A DNA stretch of 55,085 nt from NCBI GenBank assembly GCA_965651365.1, contig CBFGSA010000003.1, positions 1 through 55,085 of the forward strand, written 5' to 3'. Each line of letters begins with the position of its first letter. Position 1 is the stretch's first letter. Shown in pieces: positions 21,222 through 29,081 of this stretch. Source of the DNA: DASSBG01 sp965651365. GTDB taxonomy: Bacteria; Pseudomonadota; Gammaproteobacteria; Xanthomonadales; Rhodanobacteraceae. The notes under the pieces are model-generated. The model did no database searches. It was not told where the DNA came from and saw nothing but the letters and a program-made list of their open reading frames with translations. Made by a program: the position numbers and the translations under genes.

Positions 21222-21865
21222 GTGCGTGTGCTCCGGGCCGGGCTGGCGCCGCCAAGTCGAATCAGATCAAGCTCGCAGCCGAGCAGAAAGTCCAGCGCCT
21301 CGATATGGCGGCTGGCTTCATCCATGCTGCGCCCCCAGGTGTACAGGCCGTGTCCTTCAATCAGATACCCGTGCATGGCTTTTCCGCTGTCCAGCCAGGC
21401 ATCGACCTTGGCCATGATGTCGGGCATGTGCTGACTGTTGGAAAAAATCGGCAGTTCCAGAATGCCGTCATGACTGTCGATACCTGTTACGGCTTTTTGC
21501 AGCTCCCAGCCTTCCAGGCGCACCACGCCATGACCGGCAAAAAGACGTGATGCCACGCTCTGGCTTGCCGAGTGGGTGTGCAGGATGGCACCTGCGTCGG
21601 CAAAGCGCTGGTATATCTGAATATGCAGTGCGCATTCGGCCGAAGGCCGCTGCGTGGCGTCCAGTGGTTTGCCCTGCTTGTCCACGGCAATGACGTCGGC
21701 GGCTGCAAGGCATCCCTTGTCGCCACCCGAGCGTGTCATGGCAATGGTGTCATGGTCGATACGCATCGAGAAGTTGCTGCTGGTCGCCGGCGTCCAGCCG
21801 CGGGCGGCCAGAGCACGGCCGGCGCTGACGATGCTTTCCGCGATCGTGTCGGGTACCGGATTCAT
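21218..21865 (-). CDS. mtnB: Methylthioribulose-1-phosphate dehydratase
   Basis: A class II aldolase-fold Zn enzyme that dehydrates 5-methylthioribulose-1-phosphate. It has 215 residues starting MNPVPDTIAESIVSAGRAL. The active-site GWTPATSSNFSMR loop near residue 25 and the zinc ligands in HTHSASQSV and EGHGLYTWG are visible. The ATG at 21865 is chosen because upstream in-frame sequence lacks family similarity and would run into the HiPIP promoter region. It is the first gene of mtnBDC. The isomerase MtnA and the nucleosidase or phosphorylase step are not encoded in this window. Confidence 0.94.
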   Translation of the reverse strand: MNPVPDTIAESIVSAGRALAARGWTPATSSNFSMRIDHDTIAMTRSGGDKGCLAAADVIAVDKQGKPLDATQRPSAECALHIQIYQRFADAGAILHTHSASQSVASRLFAGHGVVRLEGWELQKAVTGIDSHDGILELPIFSNSQHMPDIMAKVDAWLDSGKAMHGYLIEGHGLYTWGRSMDEASRHIEALDFLLGCELDLIRLGGASPARSTRT

Positions 21866-21910
21866 GCGTGCTGGCGATGGACGGAAATGAGAGCCATTCT
21901 CGAAACTCAG

Positions 21911-21937
21911 TTGGCGTTTGGGAAGCGGGCGTAGAAT
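21911..21937 (+). promoter_or_regulatory. Possible HiPIP promoter
   Basis: TTGGCG (21911-21916) and TAGAAT (21932-21937) are separated by 15 bp, shorter than the preferred 17. They lie about 55 bp upstream of the HiPIP start, in the divergent region with mtnB. Confidence 0.35.
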
Positions 21938-21991
21938 GCCACACAGGTGGTGCGCTTGGCACCCATCGTGAAGCTTGAAGGAGAATTTTCC

Positions 21992-22336
21992 ATGACCGAA
22001 ATGAATCAAGATATCGAATCACGGCGCCGCTTTCTCAAGATAGCCGCGGGCACGGCTACGGTAGCGGCAGTCGCCGGGGTGACCGGCCTGTTCCCGCGTT
22101 CGGCCATGGCTGCGGATCTGCCGCATCTCAAGCTGGATGATCCGATGGCCAAGGCGCTGCATTACACCAACGATGCCAGCAGCTCGGACAATCCCAAGCA
22201 CAAGAAGGGTGACGACTGCGCCAACTGCAAGTTCTACCACGGTGCGAAGGGCCAGGAATGGGGTCCGTGCGACTTGTTCCCGGGCAAGGCGGTGCACGAG
22301 AAAGGTTGGTGCGTGTCGCACGCGCCCGCGGCCTGA
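21992..22336 (+). CDS. High-potential iron-sulfur protein (HiPIP), Tat-exported
   Basis: A 114-residue periplasmic [4Fe-4S] electron carrier. A twin-arginine signal (SRRRFLK at 10-16, hydrophobic core, cleavage near AMA|ADLP) precedes the small mature domain. The four cluster ligands are C76 and C79 (DDCANCKFYHG), C93 (WGPCDLFPGK) and C107 (GWCVSHAPAA), the family pattern. AAGGAG lies 9 nt before the ATG at 21992, which settles the start. It is monocistronic, followed at once by a strong terminator. HiPIPs carry electrons from bc1-type complexes to oxidases or reaction centres; the partner here is not shown. Confidence 0.95.
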   Translation: MTEMNQDIESRRRFLKIAAGTATVAAVAGVTGLFPRSAMAADLPHLKLDDPMAKALHYTNDASSSDNPKHKKGDDCANCKFYHGAKGQEWGPCDLFPGKAVHEKGWCVSHAPAA

Positions 22337-22357
22337 AGTTTCGCGATCGCAATACAG

Positions 22358-22384
22358 AAAAAGCCGGCTTCGCGCCGGCTTTTT
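22358..22384 (+). terminator. Intrinsic terminator of HiPIP gene
   Basis: A perfect 11-bp stem (AAAAAGCCGGC / GCCGGCTTTTT) with a 5-nt loop ends in five T, 22 bp after the HiPIP stop codon. It is bidirectional in form. Confidence 0.9.
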
Positions 22385-22427
22385 GCTGTGTGCAGGAGCC
22401 TGGACGGTAGAAACGGACCCGGCTGCC

Positions 22428-22524
22428 AAATAAAACAACCCGGGCGCATCAGGCCGAGGAGCTGACTCATCCTGACGCGTCCGGGCTGCGACCGAGGAAC
22501 CACTGCCAAGCAAGATTCTTCGGG
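22428..22524 (-). ncRNA. Candidate small RNA, about 95 nt
   Basis: On the minus strand a promoter-like pair is followed about 95 nt later by a strong intrinsic terminator, with no reading frame of note between them. The terminator stem pairs 22471-22485 with 22439-22453 (15 bp, one G-U, one mismatch), has a 17-nt loop, and is followed by TTGTTTTATTT. The body carries two TCCTCGG motifs, one before the stem and one in the terminator loop; they could pair with GAGGA-type ribosome sites. I do not recognise the family. The 5' end near 22524 is inferred from the -10 position. Confidence 0.55.
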
Positions 22525-22530
22525 GAAACG

Positions 22531-22606
22531 ATTTTAGCGCGCCGGGGTGGGTTCGGCCAAGACTTGATTTGAAAATCAATTAGTTTCGGAATTTCAATCA
22601 GTTGAA
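22531..22606 (-). promoter_or_regulatory. Promoter and dyads upstream of the small-RNA candidate
   Basis: The -10 TAAAAT (22531-22536) and -35 TTGGCC (22555-22560) have an 18-bp spacer. Immediately upstream lies a perfect 7-2-7 dyad, TTGATTT/AAATCAA (22564-22579). A 5-4-5 dyad, TTCAA/TTGAA (22593-22606), follows in an AT-rich patch unlike its surroundings. The dyads are candidate regulator sites. Confidence 0.5.
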
Positions 22607-22751
22607 TGAAAAAGCCAATCCAGATTCCAAACAAATTCTTCACAATACGGTTGCGTATGGTGGGCTCGGGTGGTCATTGATCGCCACCGGACATCCGGTC
22701 GGAGCAAAACATTTGTGCTGACAATTGTTGCCGCCGACGCCCGTGGGCGAC

Positions 22752-24194
22752 TCAGACATCCGGATTGCGCAAGGCGCTGTGCCGGTAGCCGTACAATGCG
22801 TAGATCGCCAGGCCGATCACGGTCCAGATTCCCATCAGCAGCCAGTTGTACCAGTTCATCTGCAGCAGCAGGAACAGGCAGCTCAAGATACCCAGGGTCG
22901 AGATGATGCCGACGCGAGGCACCCGGAACGGTCGCGGCAGTTCCGGCCGTGTGCGGCGCAGCATCCACACACCGCCGCACACGGCGATGAAGGCAACCAG
23001 GGTACCCATCGAGACCAGATCGCCCAGCACATCCAGCGGGAAGATGGCGGCCAGGATGGCGATGCCGATACCGGTGATGACGGTGTTGATGTGCGGCGTG
23101 CGGTAGCGCGGATGGACCTTGGCAAAGACCGGCGGCAACATGCCGTCGCGGCCCATGATCATGAAGATGCGCGGCTGGGCAATGATCATCACCAGCACCA
23201 CGGACGACAGACCGAGCAGGGCGCCGACCTCGACGATGGTACGCAGCCAGGCCAGTTGCGGGTGGCCGGCGATGGCGGTAACCACCGGCTCGCGCGTGCC
23301 GAGCTGGTCGAACGGGGTCAGGCCGGTCATTACCGCCGCCATGGCGATGTAGAGCAGGGTGCAGATCACGAGAGTGGCAATGATGCTGATCGGCATGTCG
23401 CGTTGCGGATTGCGCGATTCCTGTGCCGCGACCGAGGTGGCCTCGAAGCCGATGTAGGCGAAAAACACCATGGCCGCGCCACGGAACACGCCCGACCAGC
23501 CGAACATTCCGTCACCTTGCGCTGCCGGAATGAAGGGCGTCCAGTTACTGGTGTCGATGAAGCGCCAGCCGGCCACGATCACCAGCATGATCAGGATCAC
23601 CTTGGCGATCACGATGGCCATGTTGACGCCGCTGGAGGCGCGAATGCCGACATAGCACAGCCAGGTCAGGCCCAGAATCAGCAGTACCGCGGGCACGTTC
23701 ATGACGGCACCCGTGGCGACCAGCTCGCCACCCTGGAAGGCCAATGGAGCATCAACCAGTGAAGCGGGCAGATGGATGCCCATGCTGTCGAGCAGGCTGA
23801 GTAGATAGCCGGTCCAGCTCACGGCCACGGCCGAGGCCGAAACGCCGTATTCCAGCACCAGGTTCCAGCCGATGAACCAGGCGACCAGTTCGCCCAGGGT
23901 GGCGTATGCGTAGGAATAGGCGCTGCCGGAGACCGGAATCATGGTCGCAAACTCGGCATAGCAAAGCGCCGTGAAACCCGAACAAGCCGCAGCCAGTACG
24001 AATGACAGAATCACCGCCGGCCCGGCATGACCGGCCGCGGCAATGCCGGTGATCACGAAGATGCCGCCGCCGATCACGGCACCAATCCCGATGCCGATCA
24101 GTCCCCAGGGCCCCAGCGTTCGCTTGAGTCCCGGGCCGTGTGCCGCGACCGATTCGGCGCTGTCGATCTTGGTGGCGAGCAGTTGTTTCAGCAT
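22752..24194 (-). CDS. APC-family amino acid permease
   Basis: A 480-residue inner-membrane transporter of the amino acid-polyamine-cation superfamily, closest in feel to the YfnA/cationic amino acid transporter branch. About 12-14 hydrophobic segments are visible. The unwound first-helix motif GIGIGAVIGGGIFVITG lies at about 34-50, and YAEFATMIPVSGSAYSYAYATLGEL follows at about 80-105. AGGGGAA lies 6 nt before the ATG at 24194. The substrate cannot be fixed from sequence. It stands alone: a candidate small RNA lies downstream and a possible promoter upstream. Confidence 0.9.
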   Translation of the reverse strand: MLKQLLATKIDSAESVAAHGPGLKRTLGPWGLIGIGIGAVIGGGIFVITGIAAAGHAGPAVILSFVLAAACSGFTALCYAEFATMIPVSGSAYSYAYATLGELVAWFIGWNLVLEYGVSASAVAVSWTGYLLSLLDSMGIHLPASLVDAPLAFQGGELVATGAVMNVPAVLLILGLTWLCYVGIRASSGVNMAIVIAKVILIMLVIVAGWRFIDTSNWTPFIPAAQGDGMFGWSGVFRGAAMVFFAYIGFEATSVAAQESRNPQRDMPISIIATLVICTLLYIAMAAVMTGLTPFDQLGTREPVVTAIAGHPQLAWLRTIVEVGALLGLSSVVLVMIIAQPRIFMIMGRDGMLPPVFAKVHPRYRTPHINTVITGIGIAILAAIFPLDVLGDLVSMGTLVAFIAVCGGVWMLRRTRPELPRPFRVPRVGIISTLGILSCLFLLLQMNWYNWLLMGIWTVIGLAIYALYGYRHSALRNPDV

Positions 24195-24223
24195 CGTGTT
24201 CCCCTGATGAGTTGGCGCGGCCG

Positions 24224-24252
24224 ATTATGCGGCAAATGGCTGTCACAGCGAA
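24224..24252 (-). promoter_or_regulatory. Possible permease promoter
   Basis: CATAAT (24224-24229, five of six consensus bases) with TTCGCT (24247-24252) at 17 bp spacing, about 30 bp upstream of the permease start. The remainder of 24195-24447 shows no gene. Confidence 0.4.
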
Positions 24253-24366
24253 ATCATTGCTGGCCGCTGGTCGTTTTGGTGGCTGCACGCGAAGGTGTGC
24301 TCGATTTGGTTCAGCAGCATGCAGCGACAGTTTGCGAAACGGTCATTCGGCGCGACGTGACATGCA

Positions 24367-24451
24367 GTCGGGGGTGACGCCGGCGTGTGGATTGGACCCC
24401 CGATCGTCGGCCATCCCTGGCCTGTCGGGGGTGACGCCCTCCTGGCGTCAC
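24367..24451. repeat. 15-bp direct repeat and hairpin at the SDR stop codon
   Basis: GTCGGGGGTGACGCC occurs at 24367-24381 and again at 24424-24438. The second copy forms a perfect 8-bp stem with GGCGTCAC at 24444-24451 (5-nt loop) and overlaps the stop codon of the short-chain dehydrogenase gene. There is no T-run, so a simple intrinsic terminator is not supported. Confidence 0.6.
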
Positions 24452-25215
24452 TTTGGGGTGAGGCGGACGGCGCCGTCAAGGCGGATGGTGGTGCCATTGA
24501 TGTAGCGGTTGGCCAGAATGAAGGCGACGGTGTTGGCGTATTCGTCCGGTTGGCCCAGGCGCGACGGGAAGGGGATGGATTCGGCCAGCGACTGTTGCAC
24601 GCTTTCCGGCATGCCGTCGACCATGGGTGTCCAGAAGATGCCCGGTGCGATGGTGGCTACGCGGATGCCGAAACGCGCCAGTTCGCGTGCCATGGGCAAG
24701 GTCATGCCGACCACGCCGCCCTTGGACGCCGAGTAGGCGGCCTGACCGATCTGGCCTTCATAGGCCGCGACGCTGGCGGTGTGGACGATGACGCCACGCT
24801 CGCCGTCCTCGCCCGGTTCATTGTCCTGCATGACGGCGGCTGCGGCCTTGGCGACATTGAAGCTGCCGATCAGGTTGACTTTGACGGTGCTGGCGAAGCG
24901 CTCCAGCGGCATCGGGCCTTCGCGGCCCAGAACGCGCCCGGCACCGAGAATGCCCGCACAATTGACCAGCACGTTGAGGCCATCCATGGCCTTCGCCGCT
25001 GCCGCGACATGCTCGCCAACCTGCGCTTCGTCGGTGACATCGGTGGCCATGAACGATGCGCTTTCACCGAGCGTGCCGACAGCTTGCCGGCCCTTGTCCT
25101 CGTTGACATCGAACAGGGTGACCGAAGCGCCGGTCGAAACAAGATGGTGTGCCACGGCATTGCCGAGGCCGGACGCGCCACCGGTGATGACGGCCTTGAT
25201 CTGCGTGTTGTCCAT
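24448..25215 (-). CDS. Short-chain dehydrogenase, 3-hydroxyacyl-CoA dehydrogenase type II-like
   Basis: A 255-residue NAD(P)-dependent SDR. The cofactor motif TGGASGLG is at 11-18 and D36 follows beta-2, which favours NAD. NCAGI is at 85-89. The catalytic tetrad is N114, S148, Y161 and K165 (YSASK). Sequence such as GREGPMPLERFASTVKVNLIGSFNV resembles HSD17B10-type 3-hydroxy-2-methylacyl-CoA dehydrogenases of isoleucine and fatty-acid breakdown. The nearby leucine-catabolism genes (28-32 kb) are compatible with this but not in the same operon. The exact substrate is inference. Confidence 0.88.
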   Translation of the reverse strand: MDNTQIKAVITGGASGLGNAVAHHLVSTGASVTLFDVNEDKGRQAVGTLGESASFMATDVTDEAQVGEHVAAAAKAMDGLNVLVNCAGILGAGRVLGREGPMPLERFASTVKVNLIGSFNVAKAAAAVMQDNEPGEDGERGVIVHTASVAAYEGQIGQAAYSASKGGVVGMTLPMARELARFGIRVATIAPGIFWTPMVDGMPESVQQSLAESIPFPSRLGQPDEYANTVAFILANRYINGTTIRLDGAVRLTPK

Positions 25216-25264
25216 TGGTATTCCCGGTTGGAGTCAGCCGATCATCTTAACCTGTTACGAGAGC

Positions 25265-27886
25265 TCAGCGCCTCGCTGCATCGCTGAGCCCGGCAACGTA
25301 CTGGGCCAGTTGCGCCGGTGGCAGGGGTTGCGAGAACAGGAAGCCCTGGGCAAACCGGACGCCTTGCAGGCGCATGAAATCGCGCTGCTCGGGCGTTTCG
25401 ACCCCTTCGGCAATCACCTTGAGGTCGAGCGTGTCGGCAATGCGCACCATGGCCTCGCAGATCACTGCGTCGGCAGCCTGATCCGGGATGCCCTGCATGA
25501 AGGTGTGGCTGATCTTGATGCCGTCGATGGGTAGATGGCGCAGGTAGCTCAGGGCGGAAAAGCCTTCGCCAAAATCGTCCAGCAGCAGGCCCACCCGGAG
25601 TTCACGCAGCTCACCGAAAATGTCGACGGTCTCGGGCAGGCTGTCGATAAGCACCCGCTCGGTGAACTCCAGATCGAGCATGTCGGGTGATACGTCGTAC
25701 TTGCGGGTGGCCTGCCGGATACTGTCGACCAGGTTGCCACTGAGCACCTGGCGATGCGATACATTGATCGCCATTGCACCGGTAGCCAGGCCAGCCGCGC
25801 GCCAGGCGGCCAGTTGCCGGCAAGCCTCGTTGATCACCCAGGCGCCGATGCGCACGATATCGCCGGAGGCTTCCGCGAAGGGGATGAAGCGGTCGGGTGG
25901 CACGGCTCCCAGCTGCGGGTGATCCCAGCGCAGCAGGGCTTCGACGCCCACCAGCTCCTGACTGTCGAGCGACAGTTGCGGTTGGTAAACCAGACGCAAC
26001 TCCTGATTGTCCACGGCCAGGCGCAACTGGGACTCGATTTCCAGGCGTTCACGCTGTCGCTCGCGGGTGTCGAGGTTGTAGGCCTGCCAGGTGCTGCGGC
26101 CGCGGCGCTTGGCCTCGAACATGGCCTCGTCGGCATGTTGCACCAGTTGCTCGGCGGTATCGGCGTCGCGTGGCCAGGCCGCCATGCCGATCGACACGCT
26201 CAAGGCCAGCTTTTCGCCTTCAAGCCTGAACACCGGCCCGAACGCATCCAGGATGTTCTGCGCCAACGCATCCGGTTGCCGACAATGCTCCGGGTTGGTG
26301 ACCAGCACTACAAACTCGTCATTGCCGAAATGCGCCAGCTCGCCCGCGCCACGCGTGCATTCGCGCAAGCGCTTCGAGGCAGCAAGCAGCAAGCGGTCGC
26401 CGGCGTGGTGGCCCAGCATGTCGCTCAGAACCTTGAACCGGTCGAGGTCGATGTAGAACACGATCAGCGCCTCGTCCCTGGATCTTGCGGCAATGTGCAA
26501 TTCGATCGACTCCAGCATCACGTTGCGGTTGGGCAACTTTGTCAACGCGTCGCGGGTGGCCTGCTTGCGCAGCCGGCGCTCCAGGGTCTTGCGCTCGTCG
26601 ATGTTCTGCATGGTGCCGACAATGCCGTAGATGCGTCCCTCCCGCTGCAAGGGGCGTCCGCTGAAGTTGACCCAGCGGTGGCGGCCGATGGCCGAGTGCA
26701 GCTCCAGTTCAAGGTCGAAATGGTCACCGCGCGCCCGTACCATGGCCAGCGCATGGCAGGCATCGGAACGGCTGTCCGGCGCGAAGAAATTGAGCATCCG
26801 TGCTTCACTGATGCTGCTGCCAGGTTCCAGGTCGTGAATGCGATACATGTGCTGGGTCCAGAACAGCGTACCGCGCAGATCATCGAGTTCCCAGCTGCCG
26901 ATATCACCCAGCAACTGGGTACTCTGAAACATTTCGTTTTCCCGCTTCAGCGCACTCACATCGCTGAAGGTGCTGACAACCTGCAACAGCTTCTTGCTGC
27001 GCTCCTCGTACTGCGGTACCGCGTTGATCGAAAACCAGCGGTAGGCATGCAAATGCGGGATATACACGCCGACCAGGGTGCTCTGGATGCTTCGGCCGGT
27101 TTCGATGGCGCGGAATCCTGGGAGGTCGCGGGGTTTCAGGGTCTGGTTGTTCTTGTCTACAAAGCGCCAGGCGGCAACGGATTCGCGATTCAGGCTCAAC
27201 ATTTCCTCTTCGCTCAAGCCCAGCAGACGGCAGGCGGCAGGGTTGGCCGACTTCAGATACCCCTTGGCATCCTGGATCAGGACGCCCTTGTCCATGGCGT
27301 CCAGAAGCAGGCGATTGCGGGCCTCGCTGGCCTGCAGCTCGGCCACCATGGCCTGTGTTGCGCTGATATCGCGCGCCACGGCAATGACACGGCGTTCGCC
27401 ATGGTCGAGAAAAAGCTTGGAATTGACCTCGCTGGGGAAGCGGCTGCCATCAGCATGCTGGTTGATGACTTGGGAGCTGAATGTCTCGTCGGCAGAATGG
27501 TTCTGCCAGATCTGGCGGATGTGATTCTCGGCAAGTTCAGGATTCAGGTCCTGCACACGGAGACGTCGCAGCTCGACCAGCGATTTGCCGAATCGCTCGC
27601 AGGCGGCACGGTTGGCATCGACGATGCGATCCTGGTCATCAAACAGGGTGACCGCATCGGGCACGGCGTCGAGCAGGGTGCGGTAGCGCGTTTGCCAGAT
27701 TTGACTGGCATCTCGCAGGTGATTCAGCTCGGTGCGCAGTCGTTCCAGCGCTTCGCGCAAATCCGGTTCCGTGCAGGGCTCAGGCAGCTCGTCGAGGTGC
27801 GCGCGCGACCGTCCCGAGCCGGCCTGATTGTCCGGAGCATCCGGTGTCGGGGACTGACTGTCGCTGGCGCGATCGTGCCTGTGCAT
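25265..27886 (-). CDS. PAS-PAS-PAS-GGDEF-EAL protein, probable c-di-GMP phosphodiesterase
   Basis: An 873-residue multidomain signalling protein without an obvious membrane segment. A charged N-terminus with a short coiled coil (about 40-65) leads into three PAS-type domains (about 65-190, 195-320, 325-450). The GGDEF domain (about 455-620) carries FGNDEF instead of GGDEF, so cyclase activity is doubtful. The EAL domain (about 630-865) keeps VEALLRW, NVS, LEFTE, DDFGEGFSALSYL, the catalytic lysine in PIDGIKIS and VIAEGVET, although the usual KID aspartate is Ser. Net activity is probably c-di-GMP breakdown controlled by a PAS-sensed signal. The ligand is unknown. Confidence 0.92.
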   Translation of the reverse strand: MHRHDRASDSQSPTPDAPDNQAGSGRSRAHLDELPEPCTEPDLREALERLRTELNHLRDASQIWQTRYRTLLDAVPDAVTLFDDQDRIVDANRAACERFGKSLVELRRLRVQDLNPELAENHIRQIWQNHSADETFSSQVINQHADGSRFPSEVNSKLFLDHGERRVIAVARDISATQAMVAELQASEARNRLLLDAMDKGVLIQDAKGYLKSANPAACRLLGLSEEEMLSLNRESVAAWRFVDKNNQTLKPRDLPGFRAIETGRSIQSTLVGVYIPHLHAYRWFSINAVPQYEERSKKLLQVVSTFSDVSALKRENEMFQSTQLLGDIGSWELDDLRGTLFWTQHMYRIHDLEPGSSISEARMLNFFAPDSRSDACHALAMVRARGDHFDLELELHSAIGRHRWVNFSGRPLQREGRIYGIVGTMQNIDERKTLERRLRKQATRDALTKLPNRNVMLESIELHIAARSRDEALIVFYIDLDRFKVLSDMLGHHAGDRLLLAASKRLRECTRGAGELAHFGNDEFVVLVTNPEHCRQPDALAQNILDAFGPVFRLEGEKLALSVSIGMAAWPRDADTAEQLVQHADEAMFEAKRRGRSTWQAYNLDTRERQRERLEIESQLRLAVDNQELRLVYQPQLSLDSQELVGVEALLRWDHPQLGAVPPDRFIPFAEASGDIVRIGAWVINEACRQLAAWRAAGLATGAMAINVSHRQVLSGNLVDSIRQATRKYDVSPDMLDLEFTERVLIDSLPETVDIFGELRELRVGLLLDDFGEGFSALSYLRHLPIDGIKISHTFMQGIPDQAADAVICEAMVRIADTLDLKVIAEGVETPEQRDFMRLQGVRFAQGFLFSQPLPPAQLAQYVAGLSDAARR

Positions 27887-28151
27887 TCGTGCCCCTGCAG
27901 TGGCGTTGTGTCGATGGCCTCCAGCCGCCGACGCTGTTCACAGTCTGGAACGATCCGTGGCTCGGATCAAGTGCCGGATTTTGCCGCCAGCCCGGACTAT
28001 TCAGGCGCGTTCGTGGCGAGCTGGTTCAAGAGCCTGCACCGGACTCGATCCGAAGGGGCATGTCCGGCGCGGGCTTCGCGACCGCGGGGCGCGCAGGCGT
28101 AGCCGGCACTACGCCGAGCACCACGACGGAGCGAAAGCCGCGCCGGGCGTG
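27887..28151. other. Gap between PAS-GGDEF-EAL gene and liuE
   Basis: 265 bp upstream of the signalling gene. I see no credible gene, repeat or strong promoter; a weak TTGATC-17-CAGACT pair on the minus strand is the best candidate. Confidence 0.4.
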
Positions 28152-29081
28152 TCATTGGGACAGCGGGGTAGAAGGTTCATGACCAGTCCGGGCGAGTGCG
28201 CGAGCGACCCGACTGGAGCTTGGACGCTCCAGTTGTGCCGCCAGCCACAGGCCCGTGTCTGCCAGCCGCTTGAGATCAACGCCGGTGCTCATGCCCAATC
28301 CGTGCAGCATGTAGACCACGTCCTCGCTGGCCACGTTGCCCGTCGCACCCTTGGCGTAGGGACAGCCGCCGGTGCCGGATACTGCGCTGTCAACGACACG
28401 TACACCTTCCTCGAGGCAGGCCAGGATGTTGGCCAGTGCCTGGCCGTAGGTGTCGTGGAAATGCACGGCCAGATGTGCCATTGGTACCGCACTGGCCACG
28501 GCCTTGAGCATGCTGCGGGCCTTGCCTGGTGTGCCCACGCCGATCGTGTCGCCGAGCGAGATTTCCGTGCAGCCGAGTGCGTGCAGGCGTTCGGCCACGT
28601 GCACCACATCGGACACGGCAACGTCGCCCTGGTACGGGCAGCCGAGCACGGTGGAAATGTAGCCGCGCACGGTCACGCCGTCGCTCATGGCTCGTTCCAT
28701 GACGGGCCGGAAGCGGTCGATCGACTCATCGATGCCGGCATTGATGTTTTTGCGGTTGAAGGCTTCGCTGGCCGCCGTGAACACGGCAATCTGCCCGGCG
28801 CCGGCGGCACGCGCTCGCGCGTAGCCTTTTTCGTTGGGCACCAGCACCGGATAGGTGACGCCGGGGCGGCGCTCGATGCCAGCCATGACTTCGGCTGCGT
28901 CAGCCATCTGTGGCACCCATTTGGGGCTGACGAAGCTGGTGGCCTCAATGGTCTTCATGCCGCAGGCGCCGAGCCGGTTGATCAGTTCGATCTTGGTCGC
29001 CGTGGCGATCTGCCTGGCTTCGTTCTGCAAGCCGTCACGCGGCGCAACCTCGACAATCCGGACGCTGTCGCGTTCAACCAT
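28152..29081 (-). CDS. liuE: Hydroxymethylglutaryl-CoA lyase
   Basis: Cleaves HMG-CoA to acetoacetate and acetyl-CoA, the last step of leucine catabolism. The 309-residue TIM barrel starts MVERDSVRIVEVAPRDGLQN, with the catalytic/metal-binding R15 and D16. The metal-binding HFHDTYGQAL and the flexible-loop GGCPYAKGATGNVASED, holding the active-site cysteine, are present. The ATG at 29081 overlaps the end of the biotin carboxylase-subunit gene by 8 bp. It is the last gene of liuC-liuD-liuE. The equivalent eukaryotic gene is HMGCL; mvaB is an alternative symbol. Confidence 0.94.
   Translation of the reverse strand: MVERDSVRIVEVAPRDGLQNEARQIATATKIELINRLGACGMKTIEATSFVSPKWVPQMADAAEVMAGIERRPGVTYPVLVPNEKGYARARAAGAGQIAVFTAASEAFNRKNINAGIDESIDRFRPVMERAMSDGVTVRGYISTVLGCPYQGDVAVSDVVHVAERLHALGCTEISLGDTIGVGTPGKARSMLKAVASAVPMAHLAVHFHDTYGQALANILACLEEGVRVVDSAVSGTGGCPYAKGATGNVASEDVVYMLHGLGMSTGVDLKRLADTGLWLAAQLERPSSSRVARALARTGHEPSTPLSQ

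Noticed and set aside
22439..22510. SAH or cobalamin riboswitch on the plus strand
   Set aside because: GCCGAGGAGC-type bases are suggestive, but the required helices are not seen and no plus-strand gene follows. The U-run lies on the minus strand, which fits a terminator.
27887..28151. Gene in the GC-rich gap
   Set aside because: The frames here are continuous with antisense shadows on both sides and show no ribosome site.
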